Shown here: in pieces, positions 1 to 11,764 of the stretch
Layout: each line of letters begins with the position of its first letter
Position numbering within the stretch: position 1 is the first letter of the stretch
Assembly (NCBI GenBank): GCA_023014365.1
Contig: JAEBUN010000040.1
Span: 124,001-188,000, forward strand
DNA: 64,000 nt
Reading direction: 5' to 3'
Source: Lepiota brunneoincarnata
Taxonomy: Eukaryota; Basidiomycota; Agaricomycetes; Agaricales; Agaricaceae
Translations under genes and position numbers: made by a program
The notes under the pieces: model-generated
The model's input: only the letters and a program-made list of their open reading frames with translations
Told to the model about the DNA's origin: nothing
Databases searched by the model: none

Positions 1-1661
1 GGTGTCCAGTCTACTGCAGCTAAAAAGCCGGAGCTACTCGAAGGTGCTATAGACATCGCCCCTAAAACCGTGAGCAAGCCCACAACTGTATACCAATAAT
101 GAATCTAGAAAAAAACGATAAATCGACTGCTTACTAAAGATTCTGTATGTTTGATGTCATAATAAGAGAGCTGTCTTCGCCGGAATAGTTAGGGAAAGAT
201 GCGAACTCACGGAATGATAAAGAGTGTCCCATCACGATGGAACAGGTAGATGATCGGCATATATCTCTTTATATGAGCCAATCGTTGACGTAGCGGAGTC
301 CCCAATGGCCCTGCTTCTTTAATGGACTGATAAAGCTTGACGCCGGTCAGCAGAACAAAGATCACTGAACGAGCAAGATTGGTTATAGGTATTATATGGT
401 CTGTGTAATGAATATCAAACCTGAGCTTGCAAATCGGTAGATCCTTTTCAAATTTAGTACTCGCACTCCTGATAGAATGGAAGGTACTAACGTGGTCGTG
501 GAAGCCAGCCTTTGTATCAGCGAAAATACCACAATTATACGATCATCCGAGAAACATCCGTGCAGTGGGAGTCCACTAATTGTGTATTTGGGTCGCCATA
601 TAATCTCAGTTATCAACACGTCTATAACACCAAACTGATTTGCCAGATTTTTAGTAACCGACTATCATAATGAACCAAGAGATAACAGGACACACCAGTA
701 ATTCTACTGTGCCAATCACAAGCATGAGGTGAGAGTTAAGATTTTGGAACTATAATAATTGAGAGAGAAAACACACCAACTGTTATGCAAACGAGAATGA
801 AAGTGACTGCCATAGCTCAGAGTAAGGATTCAGGTTGATTTTCGTGACCACTTACCTTTCAAGTCTTGTGCCCATAATGCACGCACTCGCAAAACCAGTA
901 ATGCCCTGAGCATCATGTGCAATATAATGGTCAACAGCCTGGAATACATCAACTTGGTTCTTTCAAGATCCGTTACGAACTTACAACCCCATAAGCCAAC
1001 CGGAAGCAATACAGCTGTGCCATAAAACATGTTCACTCAGACCAACTGAACATGAACCTCGTAATAACTTACAACTAGTGATAAAGGTCTTCGATCGGGA
1101 GCAGCAAATATGATAGCCAGATTAACCTACCGAGGCGGAGAGATATGTTCGACGAGTGGATGAATCGTTACATCACGTCAGAGATAGGTGCGCAGGAGAG
1201 GATGCTAATTCCCACTGAGGATAAACGTCCTAATTTCTGTCAACCGATTTGTTGGTGAAGGAGTGAGGACTAAGGTATTTACGTCAAGCATAGGAGGGTA
1301 CTTGTGCGAAGCAACATGTAGATGATCCGGATTGGCGACCAGAGCCCACTGCTCGACATTAATGAGAAAATCTTTGAAGGAATCATTCATGAATTCTCAG
1401 AAATTACCGATGAATGTGGGCAACCTATGGCTCCCTAAGCGAAGGAGAAGGCAGATGCAATTCACTGCTCACTTCTTGTGGAAACATATATAGTGAATCA
1501 TAGATGAATGAAGCCAGTGCCGCATCTGACAGAGCACTGCGTTAGCTGTTCGATACCCGGGAGATGATAGCAGTGAAAGCAATACAGGTGAAATAACCAC
1601 TAAGTCGTGTAATTTCGAGGTCAACCTTGAAGTCATCCGGCGTGAGTCCATTATCGGCCAT
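1..1661 (-). pseudogene. DUF6533-like seven-helix membrane protein, decayed copy A (3' end cut by window edge)
   Basis: Decayed gene read right to left, with the proposed ATG at 1661 (MADNGLTPDDFKVDL..., then TRLSGYFTC). Later exon-like pieces switch frame: ASFIYDSLYMF near 1480-1520, SPIRIIYMLLRTSTLL near 1290-1370, LRVRALWAQDLKGK near 830-890, and RYMPIIYLFHRDGTLFI near 215-300. This order (short N-terminus, YDSL segment, W-S-P-I-R-I-I-Y segment, LRVxALW, RDGTLF near the end) resembles basidiomycete DUF6533-type integral membrane proteins of unknown function; that assignment is from memory. The last exon, carrying the TRLIINLR motif in copy C, falls off the left edge. Similarity to copy C is continuous from base 1 (matching about 12,079). 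Frame changes and stops inside exon-like blocks make it a pseudogene rather than only an intron-rich gene. Confidence 0.6.
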
Positions 1662-1929
1662 ACTCCTGTGAAGGCGGTATTGTGAACGGGATGGGGATTC
1701 GACTGTGTCTTGCTGCCCTGAGTCGCTATTAAATAACCGGTCGAAACGATAGCCCAAGCATGCACCGTCCATAGATGGATTGGCATCTGATCCTCCGTTG
1801 TAAAACTCTTTGCTCGGGTAGGGCAATCCATGATGTGATCGCCAGGTAGTGTGATTGGTGTCAAGGCTGCTCAGCTTCCGATGCCCCGTTTTGGTTGGTC
1901 CCAGGAAGCTTCAAGTCATGGTACTATAG

Positions 1930-2160
1930 CATTTGTGTGTGTTAGCCCAACCTTCTAGCCAAATCGATGGAATGGGATGTATTTTTATCGTTTTCTCGTG
2001 TTCTAATTCCAGGATGTCACTTTGTGGGACAAGAACGGAAAGAGTCCTTTTCGGAGGCTCGGTGTTGAGCGGTCAGTTAAGGGTTCTAACAATTTTTTCA
2101 AGCCGTTTGCCTTCAAGAATAAAACCATATCACGAACTGTGTTCCCTTATAAGCTAATAA
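1930..2160. repeat. Upstream flank of copy A, shared with copy B
   Basis: The stretch with TCTAGCCAAAT, ATGGAATGGGATG, a GACAAGAACGGAAAGAG string and TCAAGCCGTTTGCCTT recurs upstream of copy B at about 8,875-9,050 in the same order and orientation. The duplicated unit was therefore larger than the gene and included its 5' flank. Nothing coding is recognised in it. Confidence 0.6.
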
Positions 2161-4136
2161 GGGGACTTCTCAAACAAGTATTTTCATGCGACCCATTTGG
2201 CTCACAGTTCTAGTGTTCCCGCCGTATATATCAGCCCCGGGGAGATGGGTCCATGCTTGTTTGCGAGTGTGTTGGACAGCGAGAGCAGCGGCAGGAAACG
2301 AGAGGGAGGTACGATAAAAAGGACGGGTGTGAGTGCACATGTTGATACCTGATTCTCCCATGTTTCTGTGGGAGCGGCACAGCTAGTAGCGTCGAGATTA
2401 GTCTGCACATTGCCGCCCTTGGCTGCTAGATATCGCATGCCGGACTCGCTTTTTTTCGGCAAAGGCCAATATCGATCACGGCAATCCATGATGCCACCAT
2501 TGTGATCTAAAGTGGGAAGACTCTGCTCCCGACACTCGGATTTTGGGGGGCTCCCTGGTATCTCTAAACGTTCTTAAATCATGGCCACTAGCACTACTGC
2601 GTATCAGTACTGTATTCTAGCCAATTTTGATGGAATGGGATGATGTCTATCGGTACGTCATGCTAGTTTCAGATTCTCGTGACAAGAGCAGAAAGAGTAC
2701 CTACTGGATGCTTGGTGGACGTGAGCTGTTTGGCTTGAATACATAGCAGAACGTTTTTGTAACTGATTGTCCCTTATCATTGGGAGGAAGTACTGGGCAG
2801 TGCTCTTGGGCGCCTCGTCGCCGGGCGGCACATAAGAAACAGGTGGATCACAAGTTTAGTGCGCATTATCCAGGTGTTAGACAGGAGGAGGAGCGTCGAG
2901 GGATGAGAGAGAGGGTAGCACAAACTCAGAGAGACTGTCCCTGGCGGCATGCCGCACGACGGTTGCAGGTTTTCCGAGTTTCGCTACCGTTTTGACATTC
3001 CGCAGTTAAGTGATGCTTAAGATAAGATAGCGATAGCTGGTTGTGACTGTGCACGTGCCCAATGACGTCACGCGTCCCGGTTGCACACAAATGGTGCGTG
3101 CATAGGCCTGGCAGATTCTCCGACCGAGCTCACTCCTAAGCCACCACGGCCCTCACTCCGTAGGAGAATGTCGCCGAAAATCTTTATGTCTTCGTCCGCT
3201 GGTGTGCGGGTGTCAAGGGCCATCCTTGTGGGCGGTGAATAGTGCCCCCTACCTAAATATCTTGGTCCTTGGACATATATCACAATGCTGTTTATAAAAC
3301 CAGCGTTTGTACGTCCATCCCCTTACTCCAAGTCAGGCGCCAGCTGATCATCTCCACTTTTTCCCCCGTAACATCCCCCATGCGTGCTCAATTTTGTGAC
3401 GTGTGCTATTGGAAATGCATTTGGCTTGGCGACGGAGCAATATTAGCGTAAAGGCCGCAGACATCCTCACCCTCCGCATCCCATCTTTACATCTGATCCA
3501 CATCCGAAGGGTTATGGAAGCCTGGATTTTTTGTGTGCGTTGCTGGCTATTGTAACCTTGGTATCAACTCCGTTCGCGTTAGGGCAGGGGGTCGGGCCCG
3601 GTACGCGATAGCGGGATGTGCGTGTTTTGTTCGTCTGGATACTCAAGACACAAATGTGCTGTTAGTTGTTGACATGAACGCGGGAATGTAGAGAACCAAA
3701 ACCGGAGGAGGAAAGAGGGGTAGAGGCCCAGTCGCAGTAAGAAGGATGACAGGAGAGGCTTATGCGAATCTCCCACCCCCTGTAGTGAGACCGTGCGGAT
3801 AGCCGATTTGAACCAGTGACGGCCGCTACATTTTATATTGTGCACCCCCCTCCTGCACGTTTTGCATGATCCTTCTTACCGTCCGGAACTGATGGCCGAT
3901 GCCTCTGCAGCTGTTACTTTAAACCGCATCATCAACTTGCCCCACCGGGGTGTTGTACCCACAACATATGAGTCATGACCAAACATACTCCAACGGCCAT
4001 TCTGGGCACACATGCGTTCCTCCCCTCATGCCAAATTTTATACACAACGTCTGAATACTCAACCAGGAGCGTTTCGCGCATACACCTATTGATGTAGAAT
4101 TGAGTTGATAAGTGTATACATTCCCCGTGACGAGCA
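2161..4136. other. No gene recognised
   Basis: Apart from the partial flank repeat at 2,595-2,765, this stretch holds only short reading frames without recognisable motifs. A segment near 3,700-3,760 (AGGCCCAGTCGCAGTAAGAAGGATGAC) resembles short strings near 6,545-6,565 and 14,930-14,955, which suggests one more dispersed degenerate sequence family; no product can be named. Confidence 0.4.
2595..2765. repeat. Second, partial copy of the copy-A upstream flank
   Basis: The strings TCTAGCCAATTTTGATGG, GAATGGGATGATG, GACAAGAGCAGAAAGAGTAC and CTTGGTG repeat in order those at about 1,955-2,070. It is a direct partial duplication about 640 bp further upstream, without a gene copy attached. Confidence 0.5.
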
Positions 4137-5504
4137 CTAACATGGGAGGGCGAGGGAGGAGGGCGGAAGGAGGGAAATGAATGGTGTGGTTGGATTAACG
4201 CTTGACTGTCGGGCACCACGCGATGGTGAACCTGTGTGTGGGGTCTGCGTCAAGCCATTTGAGCGTCGCCGTGTAGAAGCCGTTGGCGATGAATATCCCA
4301 GGGGCGACAAAACTAAGTATCGAGTTTGCGTTCCCTCGAGGAACCATGCAGTGCCGTGAGATTGAGGCTGGAGTGTGAACACCCTCAAGAACCGGTTGGT
4401 AAGGTTCTCGAAGTAACCAGCAATATTCTTGAATCCCACGACCCCCACACAGCTCACTCTCAATATATTGCATCAATCCTAGGATTAATCGAAACTCGGA
4501 CTTGCAATTTAGGCGCCTGAATTCCGTCCTCTCATGGGGAGGGGAATTGAGTTGCTGGTTGAGTCTGTCGAGACCCCTGAAGGTAACAGGACAGCTGTAG
4601 CACTTGTCGGCTTTCCCGCCAGTCACACGCTTATTGGTGAAATATCTAATGAAGCCCGTCGGCGGGCTGGCTTGGCCCCCGGTCCTCTTGAAAATAGATG
4701 CTTGAGGGATAATATTAAGCTTATAGATGGTATCCGTAACCTAACGAAAGTTGACACTGTGACATCCAGACTCGATGTGCATGGTAATTGAGGAAGGTGT
4801 CTTGAATAATTTTTTGCAGAACGGACATTTGAATCTTCTGCTCCTGTGTGCCGGAGAAGCATTATGCTGAAATGAAAGGGGTTTAGTAAGTATATTGGAC
4901 AACTGGTCTAGGAAAATAGGGAAGCAAATCTTGCCTGAGTAAGGGCCTGTGGGCTGAAGAAGTCGCGCGAGCAGACAAAGCACCAGTTGTGAGCCGAACT
5001 AGAAGCGAGATGTTGATTGAGAGCGGCAGTATTAACGAAATTTCGTTTACAGCCGTGGCAGAAGGCCTGGTCGTCATCATCCCACCCGTCTGTGTCACCT
5101 CCCTCATCTAAGCCGGAGACACCACCCTTCTCAGAGGAGATGGCTTGATGAGCTGAAGAGGAGGAGATATGCTAGGCCGGCGGGCCGAACAATTGCTACT
5201 CAGCGAAAGAAGAGCAGGTCGACCGGACAGTACCTGTTGGCAAGCGCTATGACTGCCGAACGTCCTGTTACACATAGCACAATGCTTGTGAGTAAAGGCA
5301 TCCTCAAGGTGCTATCATGTACCAATGGTAAGAGTGATTTAAGGAAGGTGGACGATGGCTCACGTTATTCAAGGAATTAGCATTGACAAAGACTCTCTCA
5401 CATTCTTGGCACTCTAGAATATCATGACCCTTAGCTTTGCAGTGTGACTGCACGCCCACAGCAGTGGTAAAGGTGCGGTCGCAGTCAGGACATTCATAGG
5501 ACAT
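4137..5504 (-). pseudogene. C2H2 zinc-finger protein, nearly intact but with one stop and one frameshift
   Basis: The exons join cleanly: 5364-5504, 5234-5311, 4935-5171, then 4866 downward. Introns are 52, 62 and 68 nt, the last with a GC donor instead of GT. The product opens with MSYECPDCDRTF and carries successive C2H2-type units (CDRTFTTAV, CQECERVF, CAMCNRTFGS, CHGCKRNFVNTAALNQH, CFVCSRDFFSP, CPFCKKLFKTPSSITMH, CYSCPVTFRGLDRLNQ, and a last unit ending LMQYIESELCG), a layout typical of basidiomycete zinc-finger proteins, presumably nuclear or nucleic-acid binding. Two lesions are seen. An in-frame TAG at 4741-4743 follows HIESGCHSVNFR, with the frame open again beyond it (VTDTIYKLNIIPQ). 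One extra G in a run near 4,430 separates LMQYIESELCG from VVGFKNIAGYFENLTNRF in the next frame. It is either a very young pseudogene or an assembly error; the family call is firm. Confidence 0.75.
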
Positions 5505-6659
5505 GACAGGTCAAAGGAGAAAGAGGTTCATTCCCAGCGCACTCGCTGCGCAACGGCCCTACGGGCCGGGACGTATGTGCATATTCGCGAATGCGTCAAA
5601 TGAGAAGGATACACATGTACATCCTTTGGCGGCCTTACAAAACCGCGGCTTTTGTGGTCAAGTTACCTTTATAAGCCCTGTTAACCCCAGGCTCTTTCCC
5701 AGTCGACCCAGAAGAACTCTGCGTAACAGCACAACAAACGCCCAACGAGCGCTAGACTTTGTTTATGTTTTGTTTGTTTGCTTTCTTGTCCCCAGCGTTG
5801 CCCTCCTGCCTTCAAGGGCTCCCAAGTTTGTGTTTGTGATTAGTGCATTTGTTGGAATTATGTTTGACTTGGCCATGAGCATGGCATTGGTGGAAGAGGC
5901 TGTGAATCCCTTTCCCCCCACTTTTGATCTCATCCCTCCTGTCATTACGAGGCAAAAATATTGTCCTTATTTTTCTACTTGTTCACATGTTCTGCCTCGT
6001 CGACATCTGCAATGCGTCCGACAGAGATATACCCCGTCCGAAAGATGATTCAAAGGCTTGATTAGGTAAACGTGTCATGATTCTTGTAAACGAGCAGAGG
6101 CCACATCGAATGGGTATGTAGCTACATGTATTTGTAGAATAACTAAGTCTAACATAGGCATAAGTATCATAGTGGGAAAAACATGAGAAGAATCTACTCA
6201 CCTCAGTAGCTCGTAACGCGAGTACTGAGGTATCTAACGGCAGGCTGGTAGGTATATACACTACCGACGAATATCCATAAACGGGCCCAGTGTCGACAAA
6301 CAATGTACAAACAAAAGAATCCCTAAACGGGATATGTCGCGGAAAGCTCGACATGAGCTTGCTAGCTCAACAGTATTCTGCTTTTTTTTTGTTTTAGTAA
6401 CCAGGAGCGATATTCGACATCTCTGTGTGGCTGGCTGTTGGCACATTGCGGCCGGCGGCATTCTTGGTTTGCATGACGTTGACAGGGTAAGCTTCAAGAG
6501 TTCCAACAACACGATGAACACGAACACTTGGAGAATCAGGGACCGAAAGAAGGCCCAGTCGCGGTAATATACCCAAGGCATATTGATTAGTAGTAAATAA
6601 CTGGTGCACATAATCATCCTATACTCAACAAGACCCACCTGGATATCATCCTAGTGGGT
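5505..6659. other. No gene recognised
   Basis: This contains the 5' flank of the zinc-finger gene. A 181-codon plus-strand frame at 5503-6048 has no recognisable domain. Several minus-strand frames around 5,983-6,638 are hydrophobic in part but match nothing I know. Confidence 0.3.
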
Positions 6660-8602
6660 TTAACTCCGAATTTTCAGCTCCATCCGTTTGATCACTGTCA
6701 CCCTCAGCTGTCAAGGTATCAATGGACAATGCTGAAATCTCCCGTAAAACTAACGACTGTGTTATCTTGCAACTTTGCTCACGGAGGTTAATAATCATCG
6801 TGTCCCCTGACAAGATACCCTAATCAGTGTGAAAGTTATTCAATCGGAGGGCAGGACATACACAAAAACAGTCAAAAACTACAAACCACCTGACGAAAGA
6901 TTAGTTACTTCCAGATTGTGGAGTGAATAACCTACGATGAAAAGTCTACCGCCCCTAAAAAGCCAGATCTACTGAAAGGGCCCATGGATAGATACTGTAA
7001 AATCCCGAACAGGGTTATAGCTGTATACTTGTAATGAGACTAGCCGAAAGGGGATCTGGGATAATCCAACTGCTTACCGAAGAGCCTGGATGTTCGGCAC
7101 CAGCATAAGTAAGCCTTCCTAACCTGTATCATTAAAGGAATGGCATGGGCTCACGGGAGGATAAACAGTGTTCCATCACGTTAGAACAGGTAGATGATTG
7201 GCATACGTTTCTTCATGTAGCTCAATCTTTCACGCAATGGAGTCCCGAAAGCCCTGGCTTCTTTAATGCACTGACAGAACTTGATGATAGTCAGAAGAAC
7301 GAAGATAACTAGACGAACAAGATCAGCGGGCTGTCATATGGGGATCAAAAGACCCGAGTATCGCACGTGAGTTTGCGAACCGGTAGAGCCTTTTAATTTT
7401 AGTACTTTCACTCCTGATAGAATACGAGATACTAACATGGTCATGGACATCAGTCTATGTATCAGTGAAGATACCACAATAGATCTCTTGGCCGTAAAAC
7501 ACCCATGCAGTGGGATCCCATCAGCCATGTACTTCTGTGGCCACACAATCCCCTTCATCAAAGTCATTACAATACTAAGCTGGTTCATCGGTCAGTTAGC
7601 ACCATGATAGACCCAAAGTTAACGGGACGCACAAGGACCTCCACTGTGTCAATCACAAGCATGAGACGAGATGCTTGAACTGCAGAGTTCGAGAAACGAC
7701 ATACCCACTGTTGTGGAAACCAGGAGGATGGTAACTACCATAAGTCAGAACAAGTGCTCAGGTTGATTTTCAGGACAACTTACTTTTGACGTCCTGGGCC
7801 CACAGTGCACGCAACCGCAACAGCAGTAATATCTTGAAGATTGAATGTGAAATAATCGGCAACGTTCTGGAACCCATTTAGTGGGTTCTTTCGAGATGCC
7901 GTATATACTTATATATACTTACAGTCCGCTGAGCCACTCAGAAGCAACGCAGCTAGGTCACAAAACACATTTGTTCAGAGCAAGTGAAGAAGGACCGGGA
8001 AATATCTTACAACTAATGATTACAGACGTTTGTCAGGTGTGGCAGAATCATAGCCTGAATAACCCACCGTGGCCGAGAAGTATGTCCTTTGATCAACTGA
8101 CATGCCACAATTCATCAGATATAAGGATGCAGGGGGGGACAAGAGATGAAACCCACTGAGGAGAGTATTTCTAGTCCTTGTCAGCAGGTGTGTTGGTAAA
8201 GAAGAGAAGATTGGGAAGCTTACATCAAGTACAGGAGGGCGGATACGCGAAGTAAGGTATAGATAATCCGGATTAGTGGCCATGACCCACAGCTCAACAA
8301 CAGCACGATGAGGTTAGTAAGCGCCACTTTATACATTGTCGACAATTACCGATGAATGAGGGCGACCTGTGGTTACTTGAGTCGCTGAGAATGGTGATAT
8401 AATTCTTTACTAACCTCTCGTGGAAGCATATATAGTGAATCATAGACTAACAAAGTCATTGCTGGATCTGATAGAGTGTTGCATTAGCTGTCTATACCCC
8501 TTTAGATTTACCGATGATAACATTACAGGTGAAGTAAGCACTGAGTCGCGTAACCTTGGGGTCAACCTCAAAGTCATCCGCCGTGAAGCCAGGGTCTGCC
8601 AT
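6660..8602 (-). pseudogene. DUF6533-like seven-helix membrane protein, decayed copy B
   Basis: Proposed ATG at 8602, giving MADPGFTADDFEVDPKVTRL then SAYFTC. Diagnostic pieces follow in the same order as in copies A and C: GSWPLIRIIYTLLRVSALLY near 8,220-8,300, and a last exon with MIINLREQSC and SLVLREIS near 6,700-6,810. The full gene span is present, but pieces fall in different frames and no continuous product can be built with consensus splice sites. The closest relatives in the window are copies A, C and D. The family is known only as a basidiomycete membrane-protein family; no function is inferred. Confidence 0.6.
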
Positions 8603-9065
8603 AACTTTGTGAGAAGAGTATGGAGAACAGCGTAGGGATTTGTCTGCGTCATTAAATAACGACTCCCCCAGCTTCCACAGATGAATTGATATCTGACGTC
8701 CTGATCTTGCGTTTCTGGATAAGAAATGATCTAGTAAGGCGCAGCAGCGATCGATGGTGCCATCACTGCGTAAAGCAGCTAGTGGGGAAGCCACTCAACT
8801 TCCAACACTCTGCTTCGCATTATTCCGAAAGCTTCAAGCATGTTTCAGTCACAGCACTAGTACTTACCAGCCCCTCATTCTAGCTAATTTATGGTGATAT
8901 AGGGTGTCCCTGTGCAAGACAAAAGCATAAAGAACCTCTACCGGAGGTTTGGTGATAAATTGGTGTGAGTGGTAATCGGCTCGAGCTGCTTCAAATAACC
9001 TTTCTCAAGCCGTTTGTTTGAAATGATCAAACCTTATCGTGAACTGTTTCCTCCTTGCGACAAAG
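8603..9065. repeat. Upstream flank of copy B, shared with copy A
   Basis: It contains the B versions of the elements found at 1,862-2,150 upstream of copy A, including TTCTAGCTAATTTATGG, GACAAAAGCATAAAGA and TCAAGCCGTTTGTTTG. It shows that A and B derive from the same larger duplicated segment. Confidence 0.5.
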
Positions 9066-11764
9066 AAGCGGAAGGATTTGAACGATGTCCTTAATGCGAC
9101 ACTCGGGTCAAGGATCTAAGGTCCAAACCAGTGTGCGTGCTCTCGACAGGATAAATTTGTCCCCGCTTCCGCGTGGATCGCAAGTATTGGACTGAGGGAG
9201 ATTAGCAAGGAACTAGGTATTGGGTGAAACGGGCTTGGGGAAGGGGTGTGAATGTGGAGGTTTACGCCTGCTTCTAAGGTGGTTCTACGAGCGAGCATCG
9301 TGGAAAGATCTGCCTTTCATGCGTATGGTAAGCACCTGGGTCGAACTATGGTTGCGGTGGGAGTCCCGGTAACTATATCCACCAGTGTAGCATCCGTCAC
9401 TTAATCATCCAATTCCACTGAAGGCCAGAAACCGCACCAGGACGCTCGAGCAGCTGTTACCATCAGGTCGAACTTGGATCTGGTACTGTCCTTGCGGGGG
9501 ACGACACCTTCGTCCCTCCTGTTCCTTCTCCCGTGAGTCAGACAGTTTTGGTTCGTGGTCATACTTCATATGACAGGTGGTAGATGGGTTGTACGACTAT
9601 GGGCTTCACAGCAGCGACAACTACGTGCTTTCGATCGATGTATTTACTGCTTGGAATTTTTGGTAAAGCGTTTGTCTTACAAAATCCCTCCTCCCTCGCA
9701 TCAGAAGCCAACAACTAGGGGATTTGCAGCCTATCTCTGAACCAACATCAGCATCACCCCTTTCCAAGCCGTTGTTCCTCTATCGCCCATGTCCAAAACG
9801 ACCGGGTCTCTCTGAGTTGCCTTGTAAGACACTCACAAACACTATACCTCGCCAAGCGCTCGCCATGGTCATCATGTTTAAGTCCGCGTGCTTCCTCGCC
9901 CCTCCCCGACCTCCCTCCATAATGATCTGAACAATTCATCAAACATAGGAATACCTAGCGCCTTGCTCGTATGTGATCTTTTCGCGATTAGTGACACGAA
10001 CACAACTTACCAGGAGCATGGCGTAGGTCCTGTATTTTCTGGCCAGGACATTGTGTGTACATGCTTTGCCGACATCGCACTACCGCACAACCAGAGTTCA
10101 GCAACGGAATTTTATTGAGATGAAATTATCCTTGACAAACTCCAACTATCGGAACGTACTATGCTCATAGACTAACAGCCTAACTTCTTCTCTCCTCCCT
10201 AATTATAATGACCATCGTGTTCACCCGGGTCGCCGCAGTTGGCTCTGCACCAAGAGATGGGGGAGTGATTGGGTTTTTTAGCTGTCGGCCGATAGAGTGA
10301 CACAGTGGACAACATGTGTGTTCGGGGCTGTAGGTGTGTTGCTTTCATTTGCATCATCCGGTGCAGCAGACCGTGGAAAGATCAGGGAGGGTAGAGCTGG
10401 TGTAATGCAAGGGAAGGAGCAGCAGAGAGTGAGGGAGGGGCTAGACGAAAAGCACATAGGGGCGGACTTCACACTCATCGACAAATCATCGTTTGGCAGC
10501 TACCTCCTTTTCCTTCTTCCCTTGAATTTGATGCTACCGAACGTTGGCCGTCTGCAACTCGATGAGCGGACAGGGCTAGCTAAGCTGACCATGATAATTC
10601 GATGAACTTGATAGCAGGACCAAACACCAGCCTAGCTTGGGTTGAACGGCAGGTCAACGTTCGGCTGCGCTTTGCTCGGTGGTTCTCCAAGTGCCACCGT
10701 ATCCGCTGCATTGACCTGCACCCCGGCCCGGAACCCTCGTTATGCTGTCGCGGAGACCCCAGCAGGCATTGATGGGTGGGGGGCTTTGTGGCCCGGCTCG
10801 GCTTCCTGCGGTCTTTTCTCCGATGTTCTATATTAAGGTTGTTCTAGTGGTCTGGGGTGGTGCCAATTGCCCCGTCAGTCATCGCCTCCCCGGTCATTGC
10901 CACCAGGCCCAAGTGGAAACCCCGCACCAATCATACACCAACTGAAGCTTCAAGCTGATCCTATCAACACCCCTCCTGCGTTCACGGCCTCGGAGTTCCA
11001 GTACTCCGTTACGATGCACTCAATGGCAATTGAAGAACGATTAGTGACGCTGACAATAAAAGAAATAATAAAAAACGAGCCCAGCATGTGAAACGGGTAC
11101 TCGAGCTCAAGTCCGTCGACACGAGTAAACGCAAGGGGAAGGAATAGGATTGTGATGTACGAACACGGACAGTGAGGAATAAAGAGCGAGAGAAGGAGAA
11201 CGGGTGGGGGAGGGGGGAAACCACTAGCTGGCAAGGGGCTTGAGCACCCAGGATTTATACTATGGGTCCGAGACAATTAGTAGAATGTGTCGTGAAGGAA
11301 AAATCAATGAGTACCTACGGAGACAGTGGAGGAGAATTAGGCTAAGGAGGTGATGCACCGGGAGCTTGAGGGCAATGTCTGGCGAGCTCCAAGCAGGTTG
11401 GACAGTGGTCAGGAGGGCGTGCAGCTTCCTCTCCCACGCGACATTCATGACTCAAGTGAAGTACCCACATCTCCATCCAAAGTGCAGCATATTCATTAAA
11501 TAACATGGTAGGGAGAGAGGGAGAGAAGGAGAGGGAAGTGAACATTAAAGATACTCGAGCCCCCACTATATGCACCGTGTCTGTGATAACTATCAAGGGG
11601 AAGTCTACACTATGTTGGGAAGAGAAATGGACAGAGTAGTTAGGCGGGACAATGGAGAAGTACATAAAACAGGGTAAGAATGGCTGTCGTGCCACCAGGA
11701 AGCCTGGACACAATTTCCTGGATTTTGTGGGTCGCGTCAACATATATGATATTGAAGGCAGGTA
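9066..11764. other. No gene recognised
   Basis: Only short reading frames on both strands (the longest about 100-130 codons, at 10297-10605 on plus and 11342-11743 on minus), none with a motif, a family resemblance or a credible splice pattern. Confidence 0.4.

Noticed and set aside
5503..6048. 181-codon plus-strand open frame next to the zinc-finger gene
   Set aside because: No domain, odd composition, overlaps the start of the minus-strand gene; likely chance.
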